From Rhodobacteraceae bacterium bin131 (lineage in GTDB: Bacteria; Pseudomonadota; Alphaproteobacteria; Rhodobacterales; Rhodobacteraceae): a stretch of DNA of 64,000 nucleotides. Within the stretch, counting starts at the first letter, position 1. Each line of letters begins with the position of its first letter. This document shows positions 10,307 to 21,834 of the stretch, piece after piece. Below the pieces are notes generated by a model that saw only the letters and a list, made by a program, of their open reading frames with translations, did no database searches and was not told where the DNA came from. The DNA lies in NCBI GenBank assembly GCA_002239085.1, contig MPNP01000006.1:1-64000 (forward strand), given 5' to 3'. A program made the translations under genes and the position numbers.

Positions 10307-13258
10307 CTATTTGAGTGCCTGATTGATCAATTGTTCTTGTTCTTTTTTATGCTGTGATAATAAACCTGTTGCGGGCGATGCCGAAGCGGTACGCCCAACA
10401 TATTTAGGCCGTTTAATCTTGGCTTTGATTTTATTGAGGACCCATTCAAGATTGGGTTCAATAAAAGTCCAAGCACCTTGGTTCTTTGGCTCTTCCTGAC
10501 ACCAGACCATATCGGCTTGTTTAAATCGTCCCAATTCCGAAATGAGGCTAAATGCCGGAAAGGGATAAAATTGTTCAATTCTAAGAAGATAAATATCATT
10601 AATTCCCCTCTTATCCCGTTCGGCTAAAAGGTCAAAGTATACTTTACCAGAACACATTACCACCCGCTTGATTTTGTTGTCAGGTACTAATTCAGTATCA
10701 GAATTTCCTTTCTGAGCATCATCCCACAAAACCCGATGAAAAGTCGTTCGCTCAGTAAAGTCTTCAAGTTTTGATACGGCGAACTTATGGCGTAGTAAAG
10801 ATTTTGGTGTGAGCAAAATTAATGGTTTGCGAAATTCACGATGCATCTGGCGTCTGAGAATGTGAAAGTAATTTGAGGGAGTCGTACAATTCGCAACAAT
10901 CCAGTTATCTTCTGCGGACAATTGTAATAGTCTCTCAATCCGAGCAGAAGAATGCTCTGGACCTTGCCCTTCAAACCCATGTGGTAGAAGTAAAGTTAGA
11001 CCAGACATTCGAAGCCATTTTTTTTCTCCAGATGCTATGAACTGATCAAATATAATTTGAGCACCATTTGCAAAGTCTCCGAATTGAGCTTCCCATAGCA
11101 CGAGAGCGTTGGGTTCAGCGAGCGAGAAGCCATACTCAAAGCCAAGAACAGCAAACTCTGAGAGCATGGAGTCAATGACTTCAAATTGTTTCTGGTCTTG
11201 ACTCAGATTGTTTAGAGGGTAAAATTTTTCTTCAGTATCCTGATCAATGAGGGCGAGATGGCGCTGGCTAAAAGTACCACGCGTGCTATCTTGACCAGAG
11301 AGACGAACGGGGAATCCTTCAAGCAACAAACTTCCAAATGCCAAGGCTTCACCTAAAGCCCAATCGCATCCCTGACCTGTATCAAATACTTTTTTACGTG
11401 TATTGAGAAAACGCTTTAACGTCGGGTGAAGATTGAAATCCCCAGGATAGGTGCATAAGGTAGCACCAATTTTTTTTACCATCTCCTGACTAATTCCAGT
11501 CGAACCTCTAGCATCATCGTCATGTTGGGAACCAAGATGTGACCATCGGCCATCTAACCAGTCAACATCGTTAGGGCGATAATTTTTTGAGGCTTCCAAT
11601 TCTTCTTCAAGTTTATTTCGAAAACTCGTTTTTCGTTGCTCAATTTCTTTCATTGGAACTAGATTTTCAGTGACGAGTTTCTTAGAATAAATTTCAAGAG
11701 TCGTTTCATGTTTACGGATGGTTCGATACATTCGTGGTTGCGTAAACATGGGATCGTCTCCTTCATTGTGACCAAAGCGACGATAACAGAACATATCAAT
11801 GATGACATCTTTGTGAAATTTTTGCCGGAACTCAGTTGCTACTTTTGCTGCATGAACTACTGCCTCAGGGTCATCGCCATTGACATGGAATATCGGTGCC
11901 TCAATCATAAAACCAATATCGGTTGGATAAGGCGAAGACCTTGAGTATAATGGAGCCGTTGTAAATCCGATTTGGTTGTTGATAACAAAGTGAATTGACC
12001 CTCCAGTTTGATGACCGACGAGTCCTGACAATCCAAAGCATTCGGCAACGACTCCTTGACCAGCAAAGGCTGCATCACCATGAAGAAGAATTGGCAATAC
12101 TTTAGTTCGGTCTTGGTCGTCATATTGATTTTGTTTGGCCCGAACTTTTCCTAATACGACCGGATTAACGGCTTCAAGGTGTGACGGATTAGCGGTGAGA
12201 GATAGATGGACCTTATTCCCGTCAAAATCTCGATCAGAGGAAGCGCCGAGGTGGTATTTGACATCACCAGAACCTTCGATTTCCTCTGGTTTATAGCTCC
12301 CCCCATGAAACTCATGCATTATGGCTCGATAGGGTTTGCCCATTACATTCGCCAAGACATTGAGACGGCCTCGATGAGGCATCCCGATAACGATTTCCTG
12401 GACTCCTAATGCACCACCGCGTTTAATGATTTGTTCAAGGGCAGGAATAAGGGATTCCCCACCATCAATACCAAATCGCTTGGTGCCTGTATATTTGATT
12501 TGAAAGAACTTTTCTATCCCCTCAGCCTCAATCAGCTTATTAAGTATGGCTCGACGACCTTGAGCAGTAAATTGAATTTCCTTGCCGTAGCCCTCAATGC
12601 GTTCTTTGAGCCATCCCGATTGTTCAGGATCAGCTATATGCATATACTGTAGAGCGAATGTGCCGCAGTAAGTCCGCCGCAACAATGCAACAATCTGGCG
12701 CATTGTCGCTGTTTCGATCCCTAAAACATTGTCAATAAATATTGGGCGATCAAGATCCATTTCGGAAAAGCCAAAGCTGCGAGGTTCAAGCTCGGAATGA
12801 CCAATGTGATGGTGCAATCCTAGGGGATCGAGATTGGCTATGCGATGACCTCTAATGCGATAGGCTCTGATCACCATAAGGGCTCTGATTGAGTCAAGAA
12901 CTCTTTGATGGATTTCACTTTCCGATATACCCAATCCTATTTGGGAAGCGCGGGCTCTTATAGTCGTCTCTACGTTGTGCCCAAATTCATGCACCTCTCT
13001 GTCCCACTGACCATCAAGCGCAGAAAGGATTTCAGTTCTTTTATCCCGCGGCCAATTGGGTCGTACCCAAGAGGGACCATTTGTTCCATTAGTTTTTTCT
13101 TCTGTTGAACCCAATGTGCCAAAAAACTCGTGCCAAGACGCATCAACATTTTGGCTATTATTAAGGTATTGATCGCGTAACTTCTCAATGTATTCCGCAT
13201 TGCCTCCTGATAAAAAGCTCGTTGCATGGTAATCAGAATTCCGAGGTGTATCAGACAT
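10307..13258 (-). CDS. sucA: 2-oxoglutarate dehydrogenase E1
   Basis: 983 aa; IGMPHRGRLNVLANVMGKP, FGHNEGDDPMFTQP, GQDSTRGTFSQRH. Confidence 0.98.
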   Translation of the reverse strand: MSDTPRNSDYHATSFLSGGNAEYIEKLRDQYLNNSQNVDASWHEFFGTLGSTEEKTNGTNGPSWVRPNWPRDKRTEILSALDGQWDREVHEFGHNVETTIRARASQIGLGISESEIHQRVLDSIRALMVIRAYRIRGHRIANLDPLGLHHHIGHSELEPRSFGFSEMDLDRPIFIDNVLGIETATMRQIVALLRRTYCGTFALQYMHIADPEQSGWLKERIEGYGKEIQFTAQGRRAILNKLIEAEGIEKFFQIKYTGTKRFGIDGGESLIPALEQIIKRGGALGVQEIVIGMPHRGRLNVLANVMGKPYRAIMHEFHGGSYKPEEIEGSGDVKYHLGASSDRDFDGNKVHLSLTANPSHLEAVNPVVLGKVRAKQNQYDDQDRTKVLPILLHGDAAFAGQGVVAECFGLSGLVGHQTGGSIHFVINNQIGFTTAPLYSRSSPYPTDIGFMIEAPIFHVNGDDPEAVVHAAKVATEFRQKFHKDVIIDMFCYRRFGHNEGDDPMFTQPRMYRTIRKHETTLEIYSKKLVTENLVPMKEIEQRKTSFRNKLEEELEASKNYRPNDVDWLDGRWSHLGSQHDDDARGSTGISQEMVKKIGATLCTYPGDFNLHPTLKRFLNTRKKVFDTGQGCDWALGEALAFGSLLLEGFPVRLSGQDSTRGTFSQRHLALIDQDTEEKFYPLNNLSQDQKQFEVIDSMLSEFAVLGFEYGFSLAEPNALVLWEAQFGDFANGAQIIFDQFIASGEKKWLRMSGLTLLLPHGFEGQGPEHSSARIERLLQLSAEDNWIVANCTTPSNYFHILRRQMHREFRKPLILLTPKSLLRHKFAVSKLEDFTERTTFHRVLWDDAQKGNSDTELVPDNKIKRVVMCSGKVYFDLLAERDKRGINDIYLLRIEQFYPFPAFSLISELGRFKQADMVWCQEEPKNQGAWTFIEPNLEWVLNKIKAKIKRPKYVGRTASASPATGLLSQHKKEQEQLINQALK

Positions 13259-13987
13259 TTGCCAATTTAGACTCCGTTTAGTTATCGTTAATTGTGGTCA
13301 TTATATAAACAGTTTTAATTTTTTTCTATTTATTTACCCTGTAGCATAATTCAATTTCAGACAAGTGAATCGGCTATCAGGAATAAAATTAGGATCTAGA
13401 TGGAGTGAATATTGATTGTTCCCTCTTTAGAATTCCTAAATAATCTTTACCGACAATATATAAGTCTTTTCAACCTTCCTAGCCCTTCAAATAGAACCGA
13501 CGAACGCTGACAAAGACCGAACGGACATTGGACAGTAAACCGGCCAGCAAAAAAAATCGGTGCAAGGTAAATTTAGACACGATAATGATTATGCAATATT
13601 AAGAGTTAATCAATTGATAATGATATCGAAAATGTACGAATGAGGGTAATTGCTCAAAAAGTTATTATAGGTTGTTTTCAAAAATATATCCTGTTAGCAA
13701 TTCACTTCTATAGGGAGGTTTAATGTTTAGGGAAAAAAGTGCTATTGATTTTGAATTTCGACAACCAATAAAGCCATAAAATAATAATCAGAGGCTGAGA
13801 TTCTCTGTCAGTTCAATCAACTTCACGAACAGGGAGTCGTGCTGATAATATCAGTCAATCCTCTACACAAGCATAGCAGATTTGTTGTTTAAGTCCAATC
13901 CGACCGAACAAACTACAAATTCAACAGTCAAACGAATGATTTTATTTATTTGTAAATCGGTAGTTTGTAACGAGAAAGTTGTTTCAA

Positions 13988-14878
13988 TTAGGATGCTTGA
14001 TTTATCGCTTCTAAGACTGCTTCTCCAAGTGATGCCGGGCTTTCGGCAATGACAATCCCAGCACTGAGCATTGCTTCAATTTTCTCTTCGGCACCACCTT
14101 TTCCTCCAGAAACCACTGCGCCGGCGTGACCCATTCGTCTTCCAGGTGGAGCTGTTAGACCAGCAATAAATCCCGCGATTGGTTTTGAGCGTCCTTGTAA
14201 TGCCTCGTCTTTAATAAACTGCGACGCTTCTTCCTCAGTGGTTCCGCCAATTTCACCGATCATGATTATAGAATGGGTATCTTGATCAGCCATAAGAAGT
14301 TCAAGAATATCAATGTGTTCAGTCCCTTTTATTGGATCCCCACCGATTCCCACACATGTTGATTGACCCAGTCCAATGTCTGACGTTTGCTTTACGGCTT
14401 CGTAAGTCAGAGTTCCTGACCGTGATACCACCCCCACGGTTCCTTTACGGTGAATGTGTCCTGGCATTATGCCGATTTTACACGCACCTGGAGTAATTAC
14501 ACCTGGAGAATTCGGTCCAATTAAGCGGGTTTTTGAATTTTCCAAAGCTTTTTTGACAGTCACCATATCAAGGACCGGAATTCCTTCGGTTATACACACC
14601 ACTAATTCAATCTCAGCATCAATTGCCTCAAGAATCGCATCAGCGGCAAAAGGCGGTGGAACATAAACTGCGGAAGCATTCGCTCCTGTAGCTTTCCGAG
14701 CTTCATGAGCCGTATCAAATACCGGCAATCCTAAATGCTCTTGCCCCCCTTTTGCGGGAGTGACTCCCCCCACCATATTGGTTCCATACTCAATTGCTTG
14801 CTCAGAATGGAACGTGCCTTGTGACCCTGTGAAACCTTGACAGATAACTTTCGTATTTTTATCAACAAGGATTGCCAT
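13988..14878 (-). CDS. sucD: Succinyl-CoA ligase alpha subunit
   Basis: [45 protein letters not shown]. Confidence 0.98.
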   Translation of the reverse strand: MAILVDKNTKVICQGFTGSQGTFHSEQAIEYGTNMVGGVTPAKGGQEHLGLPVFDTAHEARKATGANASAVYVPPPFAADAILEAIDAEIELVVCITEGIPVLDMVTVKKALENSKTRLIGPNSPGVITPGACKIGIMPGHIHRKGTVGVVSRSGTLTYEAVKQTSDIGLGQSTCVGIGGDPIKGTEHIDILELLMADQDTHSIIMIGEIGGTTEEEASQFIKDEALQGRSKPIAGFIAGLTAPPGRRMGHAGAVVSGGKGGAEEKIEAMLSAGIVIAESPASLGEAVLEAINQAS

Positions 14879-14929
14879 AATTATATTCCTTAAACTTTAT
14901 CTTCCTTGAATAATTCAGATTTTTCATGA

Positions 14930-16120
14930 TTAACGAATTGTCGCGACGATCTTGGTCGCCGCATCACCTAAGTTATCGGCGACAATGACATTCAAACCAC
15001 TTTCGGAGATTATCTTTTTTCCTTTCTCTACGTTAGTCCCTTCAAGCCGTACCACAAGTGGGACTTCAAGCTTTACTTCCTTGGCAGCATCAACAATTCC
15101 GTTCGCAATAATATCGCATCGCATAATACCTCCGAAGATATTGACTAAAATACCTTTTACATTGGTATCCGAGGTGATAATTTTAAATGCCTCAACAACC
15201 TTTTCTCGGGTTGCACCACCGCCGATATCTAAAAAGTTGGCAGGTTCAAATCCACGTAATTTAATGATGTCCATCGTTGCCATTGCCAAACCCGCACCAT
15301 TAACCATGCAACCGATTTCGCCATCAAGGGCAATATAACTCAAGTCGTGTTTGGAAGCCTCCAACTCTTTGGGATTCTCTTCTGATTCATCTCGGAGCGC
15401 TAAAATGGATGGGTTGCGATAAAGAGCGTTTGAGTCAAATGCCATTTTGCAATCAAGACATTTTAGATGCCCACTCCTCGTGACAATCAAAGGGTTTACC
15501 TCCAACAGTTCGGCATCTTTCTCAACAAATAATTTGTAGAGATTTTTGATTAAACTCATACACTCCTTTATTGACTTTCCCTCTAGTTTGAGTGCCGTTG
15601 CCGCACGGCGGCCATGAAATGGTTGAATTCCCATAGCTGGGTCAATAGCAAAGGTCTTGATTTTATCAGGTTGGGTCGCTGCGACTTGTTCGATATCCAT
15701 ACCGCCTTCAGTTGAACATACAAATGAAACCCTTGACTTGGAACGGTCAATGAGAAGGGCAAGGTAAAGTTCGCGTTCAATCTCTGCTCCCTCTTCAATG
15801 TAAATGCGATTTACTAGTTTACCTTCAGCACCTGTCTGGTGAGTGATCAGAGTACGGCCCAACATTCGGCGAGACTCAATGGCGGCTGACTCAGCAGTCC
15901 GGGTAATTCTAACTCCTCCATCTGAACCGGCATCGGCTTCTTTAAAAAACCCTTTTCCACGCCCCCCTGCATGAATTTGTGCTTTCACAACCCAAACCGG
16001 ACCATCCAACTCCGCGGCAGCTGTTTTGGCGTCTTCAGCTCGGAGAACAGCCCGTCCTTCAGCAACTGGAACCCCATATAGCCTAAGCAATTCCTTTGCT
16101 TGATATTCATGAATGTTCAT
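14930..16120 (-). CDS. sucC: Succinyl-CoA ligase beta subunit
   Basis: [48 protein letters not shown]. Confidence 0.98.
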   Translation of the reverse strand: MNIHEYQAKELLRLYGVPVAEGRAVLRAEDAKTAAAELDGPVWVVKAQIHAGGRGKGFFKEADAGSDGGVRITRTAESAAIESRRMLGRTLITHQTGAEGKLVNRIYIEEGAEIERELYLALLIDRSKSRVSFVCSTEGGMDIEQVAATQPDKIKTFAIDPAMGIQPFHGRRAATALKLEGKSIKECMSLIKNLYKLFVEKDAELLEVNPLIVTRSGHLKCLDCKMAFDSNALYRNPSILALRDESEENPKELEASKHDLSYIALDGEIGCMVNGAGLAMATMDIIKLRGFEPANFLDIGGGATREKVVEAFKIITSDTNVKGILVNIFGGIMRCDIIANGIVDAAKEVKLEVPLVVRLEGTNVEKGKKIISESGLNVIVADNLGDAATKIVATIR

Positions 16121-16220
16121 AGAAATTGATCCCCTAATTTTGTGTTTTTGTCATGTGAACTCGCACTACACTTTTCCATTGTGGATTTTCAACGCAATTG
16201 ATTTTATAACAACTATTCTT

Positions 16221-17204
<984 letters not shown>

Positions 17205-17688
17205 TCAGTGTTGACAATAATACTTAAATCTAGTTAGTGTTTACCTGAAAATAATTCATTCCTGTCGTTCCCGCTATTTTTTCTTTTTAAAATGTTCATT
17301 GGATTGACTTTAGGGTATGTTTTTTCTTTCCAAAGCAGATTAATTATTTCCTCAATCCCTTTTTATAAATCTTTTGTTGTTCTTGCGATTCGCTTGAATC
17401 AAACAAAAATTGTTTCCTTTTTGATGCATACGTGGTGACCTCATTTGAAAAACCTCTTAAATTGAAGACCGGTTCAAGAAGGTCTGGCTGAATTCATTAC
17501 GCTTGGCCCAATTATTGTCAGTTATATTGACGCGTGGTCCTGGCCAACTTTCTTGGGATTCAATAACATGCATGACTGAATTAAGAACGAGGTTAGAAGC
17601 ACACTTGAATGGAAAATTCTTAACATGCCCTGTACTGCATGGGCGTTATAGGCAATTGATATTATTCCCAGCAAACATTGACTTAAGA

Positions 17689-18654
17689 TCACTCCCCAAG
17701 TTTCTTTAGTAGGGCTTCAGCCTGACGTATTGATGCATAATCAATGAGCTTACCATCTAAAGTCGCCGCACCCTTTCCTTCAGACTCCGCTTTTCCCATG
17801 GCAGAGATAATTTGTTTTGCTTTTGAAATCTCTTCAGGGGAAGGATTCATCGTTTCGTTAGCCAGCACAATTTGACTAGGATGAATGGCCCATTTACCCT
17901 CACAACCAAGTGAAGAAGCACGTAAAGCGGCCGCTTTAAACCCATCCGCATCCGAAAAATCGCCAAAAGGACCATCAATAGGTCTCAACCCATTCGCACG
18001 AGCCACTACAACCATTTTTGAAAGTGCATAATGCCACATATCACCCCAATGAACTTGTCTAAGATTGCTCTCAGTTGAATCTGTTAAAATAGAGTAGTTT
18101 GAATTCGCACCACCAATGTTAGTCGTGCGCGCACCAATTGAAGCCGCATAGTCAGCCACACCAAAATGAAGACTCTCGTTGCGCTTGGAACCACCGGCAA
18201 TTTCAGCAAGATTTTGCATCCCTAGAGCAGTTTCAATAATCAATTCAAAGCCAATAGTTTTTGTAAAGCCTTTGGCCATTTGAATTTGACTCACTAACAT
18301 GTCCAATGCATAAACGTCTGAAGCCGTACCAACTTTGGGTATCATAATTAAATCAACAAATTGGCCAGCCTGTTCGACCACTTCAATCACATCTTGATAC
18401 ATCCACTGTGTATCTAAACCATTAATCCTAACCGAAATTGTTTTAGCACTCCAGTCAAGGTCATTAAGCGCTTCAATAATATTTTTCCTAGCTCGGGGTT
18501 TCTCCTCTGGAGCAACAGCATCTTCCAAGTCAAGAAAAATCACATCAGCTTGTGAGTTAAGAGCTTTTTCAAAAAATTTGGGTTGGCTTCCTGGTACTGC
18601 TAGTTCGCTTCGATTCAATCTTGAAATCGGCTTTACCGGTTGAATAAAACTCAT
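17689..18654 (-). CDS. Malyl-CoA/beta-methylmalyl-CoA lyase-like HpcH/HpaI family CoA-ester lyase
   Basis: MSFIQPVKPISRLNRSELAVPGSQPKFFEKA, DVIFLDLEDAVAPEEK, HWGDMWHYALSKMVVVARANGLRPIDGPFGDFSD, GKWAIHPSQI; start chosen at internal ATG (ORF opens at 18741). Confidence 0.85.
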   Translation of the reverse strand: MSFIQPVKPISRLNRSELAVPGSQPKFFEKALNSQADVIFLDLEDAVAPEEKPRARKNIIEALNDLDWSAKTISVRINGLDTQWMYQDVIEVVEQAGQFVDLIMIPKVGTASDVYALDMLVSQIQMAKGFTKTIGFELIIETALGMQNLAEIAGGSKRNESLHFGVADYAASIGARTTNIGGANSNYSILTDSTESNLRQVHWGDMWHYALSKMVVVARANGLRPIDGPFGDFSDADGFKAAALRASSLGCEGKWAIHPSQIVLANETMNPSPEEISKAKQIISAMGKAESEGKGAATLDGKLIDYASIRQAEALLKKLGE

Positions 18655-18788
18655 TGACGGGGACTCCCTAATAGCTGATAATTTATCTTCTTCGCTGACA
18701 AGGTCATTATGCCTTAATCTCTTAAGAAATATATCTTTCAATTTACACCACTTTCAATTGTTAATTTCCATTGGTTAGAACAAAAGTT

Positions 18789-19823
18789 ATGAAAAGTACA
18801 AAACTAAAATCGGGGAATTACCTTGAAGATTTTTTAATCGGACAAGTTATTCACCACCCCACACCGCGAACAATAACGGCTGGAGAACGAGCACTATACA
18901 CTTCCCTTTACCCGTCACGTCATGCTCTATACTCGTCTGATGAATTTGCTCGAAATTGCGGATTAAAAGAATCGCCCATTCAAGACTTGATCGTCTTTCA
19001 TGTCATTTTTGGCAAAACCGTTCCTGAAATATCCCTCAATGCTGTTGCAAATCTTGGCTATGCACAGGGTCGATTTTATCAACCTGTTTATTGTGGAGAT
19101 ACTATCAATGCTATCTCCGAAGTCATCGGATTGAAAGAAAACTCAAATCGAAAAACCGGCATTGTTTGGGTTAAAACGAGTGGATATAACCAGAACGGGA
19201 AACTCATATTAGAATATATTCGTTGGGTTATGGTTCGTAAAAAGCATCCTGATTCTTTAATTTCTGAAAATCTGATCCCAAAGATTACCCCCAGTGTTGA
19301 TCCCAAATCACTCCATTTAGCAGGTGATTGGAACTTTTCTAATTATGATTTTGACCAAGCTGGAGAACCCTACCGATTACACGATTACAAACCAGGAGAA
19401 ATCATTGACCACATTGATGGCATTACGATTGAAGAAACTGAACACATCCTCGCCACTCGCCTTTGGCAAAATACGGCTCGAGTTCACTTTGATAATACTG
19501 TCCGTGGCGATAGCAAAAGGCTGATTTATGGTGGGCATTTAATCTCCATGGCAAAAGCGTTAAGTTTTAATGGGCTTGCCAACGCCCAATCAATAGTTGG
19601 CATAAATAACGGTTCACATACCAACCCATGCTTTGCCGGTGATACCATCCGCGCGTGGTCAGAGGTTGAATATATCTACGACTTTCAAAAGAATGGGATA
19701 GGGGCAATTAAATTAAGAACTTTCATTACCAAAGGTGAAATTGAAAAAGCCTTTGATGACAATCAAAAATATGATAGAAATCTCTTGCTTGATTTTAGCT
19801 ACTGGGCATTAATCCCGACCTAA
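18789..19823 (+). CDS. mch: Mesaconyl-CoA hydratase (double MaoC-type domain)
   Basis: NYLEDFLIGQVIHHPTPRTITAGERALYTSLYPSRHAL, FGKTVPEISLNAVANLGYAQGRF, NTARVHF, GGHLISMAKALSFNGLANA; divergent from the CoA-ester lyase. Confidence 0.88.
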   Translation: MKSTKLKSGNYLEDFLIGQVIHHPTPRTITAGERALYTSLYPSRHALYSSDEFARNCGLKESPIQDLIVFHVIFGKTVPEISLNAVANLGYAQGRFYQPVYCGDTINAISEVIGLKENSNRKTGIVWVKTSGYNQNGKLILEYIRWVMVRKKHPDSLISENLIPKITPSVDPKSLHLAGDWNFSNYDFDQAGEPYRLHDYKPGEIIDHIDGITIEETEHILATRLWQNTARVHFDNTVRGDSKRLIYGGHLISMAKALSFNGLANAQSIVGINNGSHTNPCFAGDTIRAWSEVEYIYDFQKNGIGAIKLRTFITKGEIEKAFDDNQKYDRNLLLDFSYWALIPT

Positions 19824-20036
19824 CTGGCTTATGCTTGAACAAGGGACAGCTATTGACAGACACTATCCATTGGTGTCAACAGATTATTTAATCCTTTGTG
19901 TTGAGTATAGAATCACCTATATACCTAACCAATTGTAAGCATTGACAGTGAGTTGGATAACTTAATTCTCTACTGAAAAGCACATGAAATCCTGATACAG
20001 TGACTTATTTCCAAGTCAAAAATCATTAGAGCCAAA

Positions 20037-20930
20037 ATGAACAACGAATTACGCCTAATCCTTGCCATTCAAAAAAACGGTCGACTTGCAGATGATTCGC
20101 GTGTGCTACTTGAACGGTGCGGAATTGACTTACTCAAAAGTAAGGATCAACTTGTCTGTAAAGCCCAGAATTTCCCCCTTGATGTTTATTTCGTGCGGGT
20201 CAACGATATCCCTACTTTTGTTGCTGCCAAAGTCTGCCACATTGGTATTCTCGGTCAAAATGTCCTTCTTGATAAGCAAATCAACTCATCAAACTCGCAA
20301 TTAGATTCAATCGAAGCCATTATGAAGCTTGGTTTTGGAAGGTGTCGCCTGAGTATAGCCGTGCCAAATTCACATGACTACCAGGGGCTTTCAGACCTCC
20401 AGGGTAAGAGAATTGCTTCCTCTTATCGTGGAATACTGTCTCAATATCTAGGCAAACGCGGTGTTTCGGCTGAAATTGTTTCAATGCAAGGGGCGGTTGA
20501 AATTGCTCCACGAATGGGAATGGCCGAGGCAATTTGTGATTTGGTTTCAACGGGTTCTACTTTAGCAGTCAATGGGCTTAAGGAAGTTGAAATTGTTCTC
20601 GAAAGTCAGTCTATCTTAATCCGAAATGATACTCTCAATTCAGTTCAGGAAGAACTACTTGACCGATTAATGCTGCGTTTGAACGGCTTGCAAGCTGCTA
20701 AAACTCGGAAATATATCATGCTGCATTGCCCCATAAATAAACTTGAAGCAATTAAAGCAATTTTACCTGGTTCTGAGTCACCAACAATTTTAGCTCTACA
20801 GGGACTTGAAAATCTAGTCGCTGTTCATGCCGTTTGTGACGAAGGCGTTTTTTGGAATACCATGGAGGACTTAAAAGCCAATGGAGCAAGCTCAATTACA
20901 GTTCTTCCCATTGAAAAAATGCTTGACTGA
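20037..20930 (+). CDS. hisG: ATP phosphoribosyltransferase, long form (HisG_L)
   Basis: 297 aa; LAIQKNGRLADDSRVLLERCGI, GFGRCRLSIAVP, GMAEAICDLVSTGSTLAVNGLKEVE, C-terminal regulatory domain ending NGASSITVLPIEKMLD; closely resembles enterobacterial HisG. Confidence 0.96.
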   Translation: MNNELRLILAIQKNGRLADDSRVLLERCGIDLLKSKDQLVCKAQNFPLDVYFVRVNDIPTFVAAKVCHIGILGQNVLLDKQINSSNSQLDSIEAIMKLGFGRCRLSIAVPNSHDYQGLSDLQGKRIASSYRGILSQYLGKRGVSAEIVSMQGAVEIAPRMGMAEAICDLVSTGSTLAVNGLKEVEIVLESQSILIRNDTLNSVQEELLDRLMLRLNGLQAAKTRKYIMLHCPINKLEAIKAILPGSESPTILALQGLENLVAVHAVCDEGVFWNTMEDLKANGASSITVLPIEKMLD

Positions 20931-21029
20931 TTTTCAGGTATCCTTGTTCCACGATTCATTGTATTTTAACCCTTGTCATTTTCAAAGAGGCTAACCCCTT
21001 TATCAAAAACCTATATGTGTTGAACACCC

Positions 21030-21830
21030 ATGAAAACAGACGAACTTTTAACTTTCACCAAAAATATCTTACTGCCAAAAGCTAATTCAATTTTGTCACA
21101 AACTTATCGTGACTACTGCCAAGGCCAAGACATTGAAATAGTGACCAAGGCGGACCAATCACCGGCAACCCAGGCGGACCGTATGACAGAATCTGCTCTT
21201 AGGGAATTGATTAGTGAAAATTATCCTCTTCATGGAATTCATGGTGAGGAATTTGGTGGCCATAATCTTGACTCTGATTGGATTTGGGTTCTTGACCCCC
21301 TTGATGGAACCAAAGAGTTTGTGGCTCAGAAAAAGGGGCAGTTTGGAACATTGATTGGTCTGTTGTATAAAGGAAAAGCAGTTTTGGGAGCCATGAGTGA
21401 CCCGATTAATAATCAGCAATGGTTTTCGGGTCAAGTCATGCAGCGAATCAATAATCGTTTAGAGTTATCTGAGAGTACTATTGCCTGCACGCGACCCTGT
21501 GAAATGTTCCCTACTCACGAGTTGCAGAATAAAATGTCGCACGTTGAGGTAACGGCTCACGCAATAAAAACGGATTTAAATTGCTTAGGATTTGCTGGGG
21601 TGATTGATGGTTTATTTGATGCTGTTATTGAAAACCAACTTAAGGCCCATGATTTATTACCACTCATTCCAATTCTGTTAAATGCTGGACTTCAGGTTGT
21701 TGATTTGAGCGGCAACTCCTATGCCTGTATGGAATTTGCTTCGGCGGAGGCTTTTGAAAGAAAATATGGTGTAATTGCTGCCTCAAATCCCACATTGATG
21801 GAACAAATATTAAGCTGTTTTAACCCATAA
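21030..21830 (+). CDS. hisN: Histidinol-phosphatase, inositol monophosphatase family (HisN type)
   Basis: HGEEFGGHNLDSDWIWVLDPLDGTKEF with intact metal ligands; within the his operon. Confidence 0.85.
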   Translation: MKTDELLTFTKNILLPKANSILSQTYRDYCQGQDIEIVTKADQSPATQADRMTESALRELISENYPLHGIHGEEFGGHNLDSDWIWVLDPLDGTKEFVAQKKGQFGTLIGLLYKGKAVLGAMSDPINNQQWFSGQVMQRINNRLELSESTIACTRPCEMFPTHELQNKMSHVEVTAHAIKTDLNCLGFAGVIDGLFDAVIENQLKAHDLLPLIPILLNAGLQVVDLSGNSYACMEFASAEAFERKYGVIAASNPTLMEQILSCFNP

Positions 21831-21834
21831 GTTG

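Noticed and set aside
13953-13967. TTGTAAATCGGTAG shared with about 30901-30914
   Set aside because: A 14-mer shared twice in 64 kb of AT-rich sequence is expected by chance; surrounding sequence does not match.
14952-15338. 128-aa plus-strand ORF
   Set aside because: Antisense to sucC, which has full family motifs; no independent protein features.
19824-20036. his leader peptide/attenuator upstream of hisG
   Set aside because: No His-codon-rich short ORF and no terminator/antiterminator arrangement visible.
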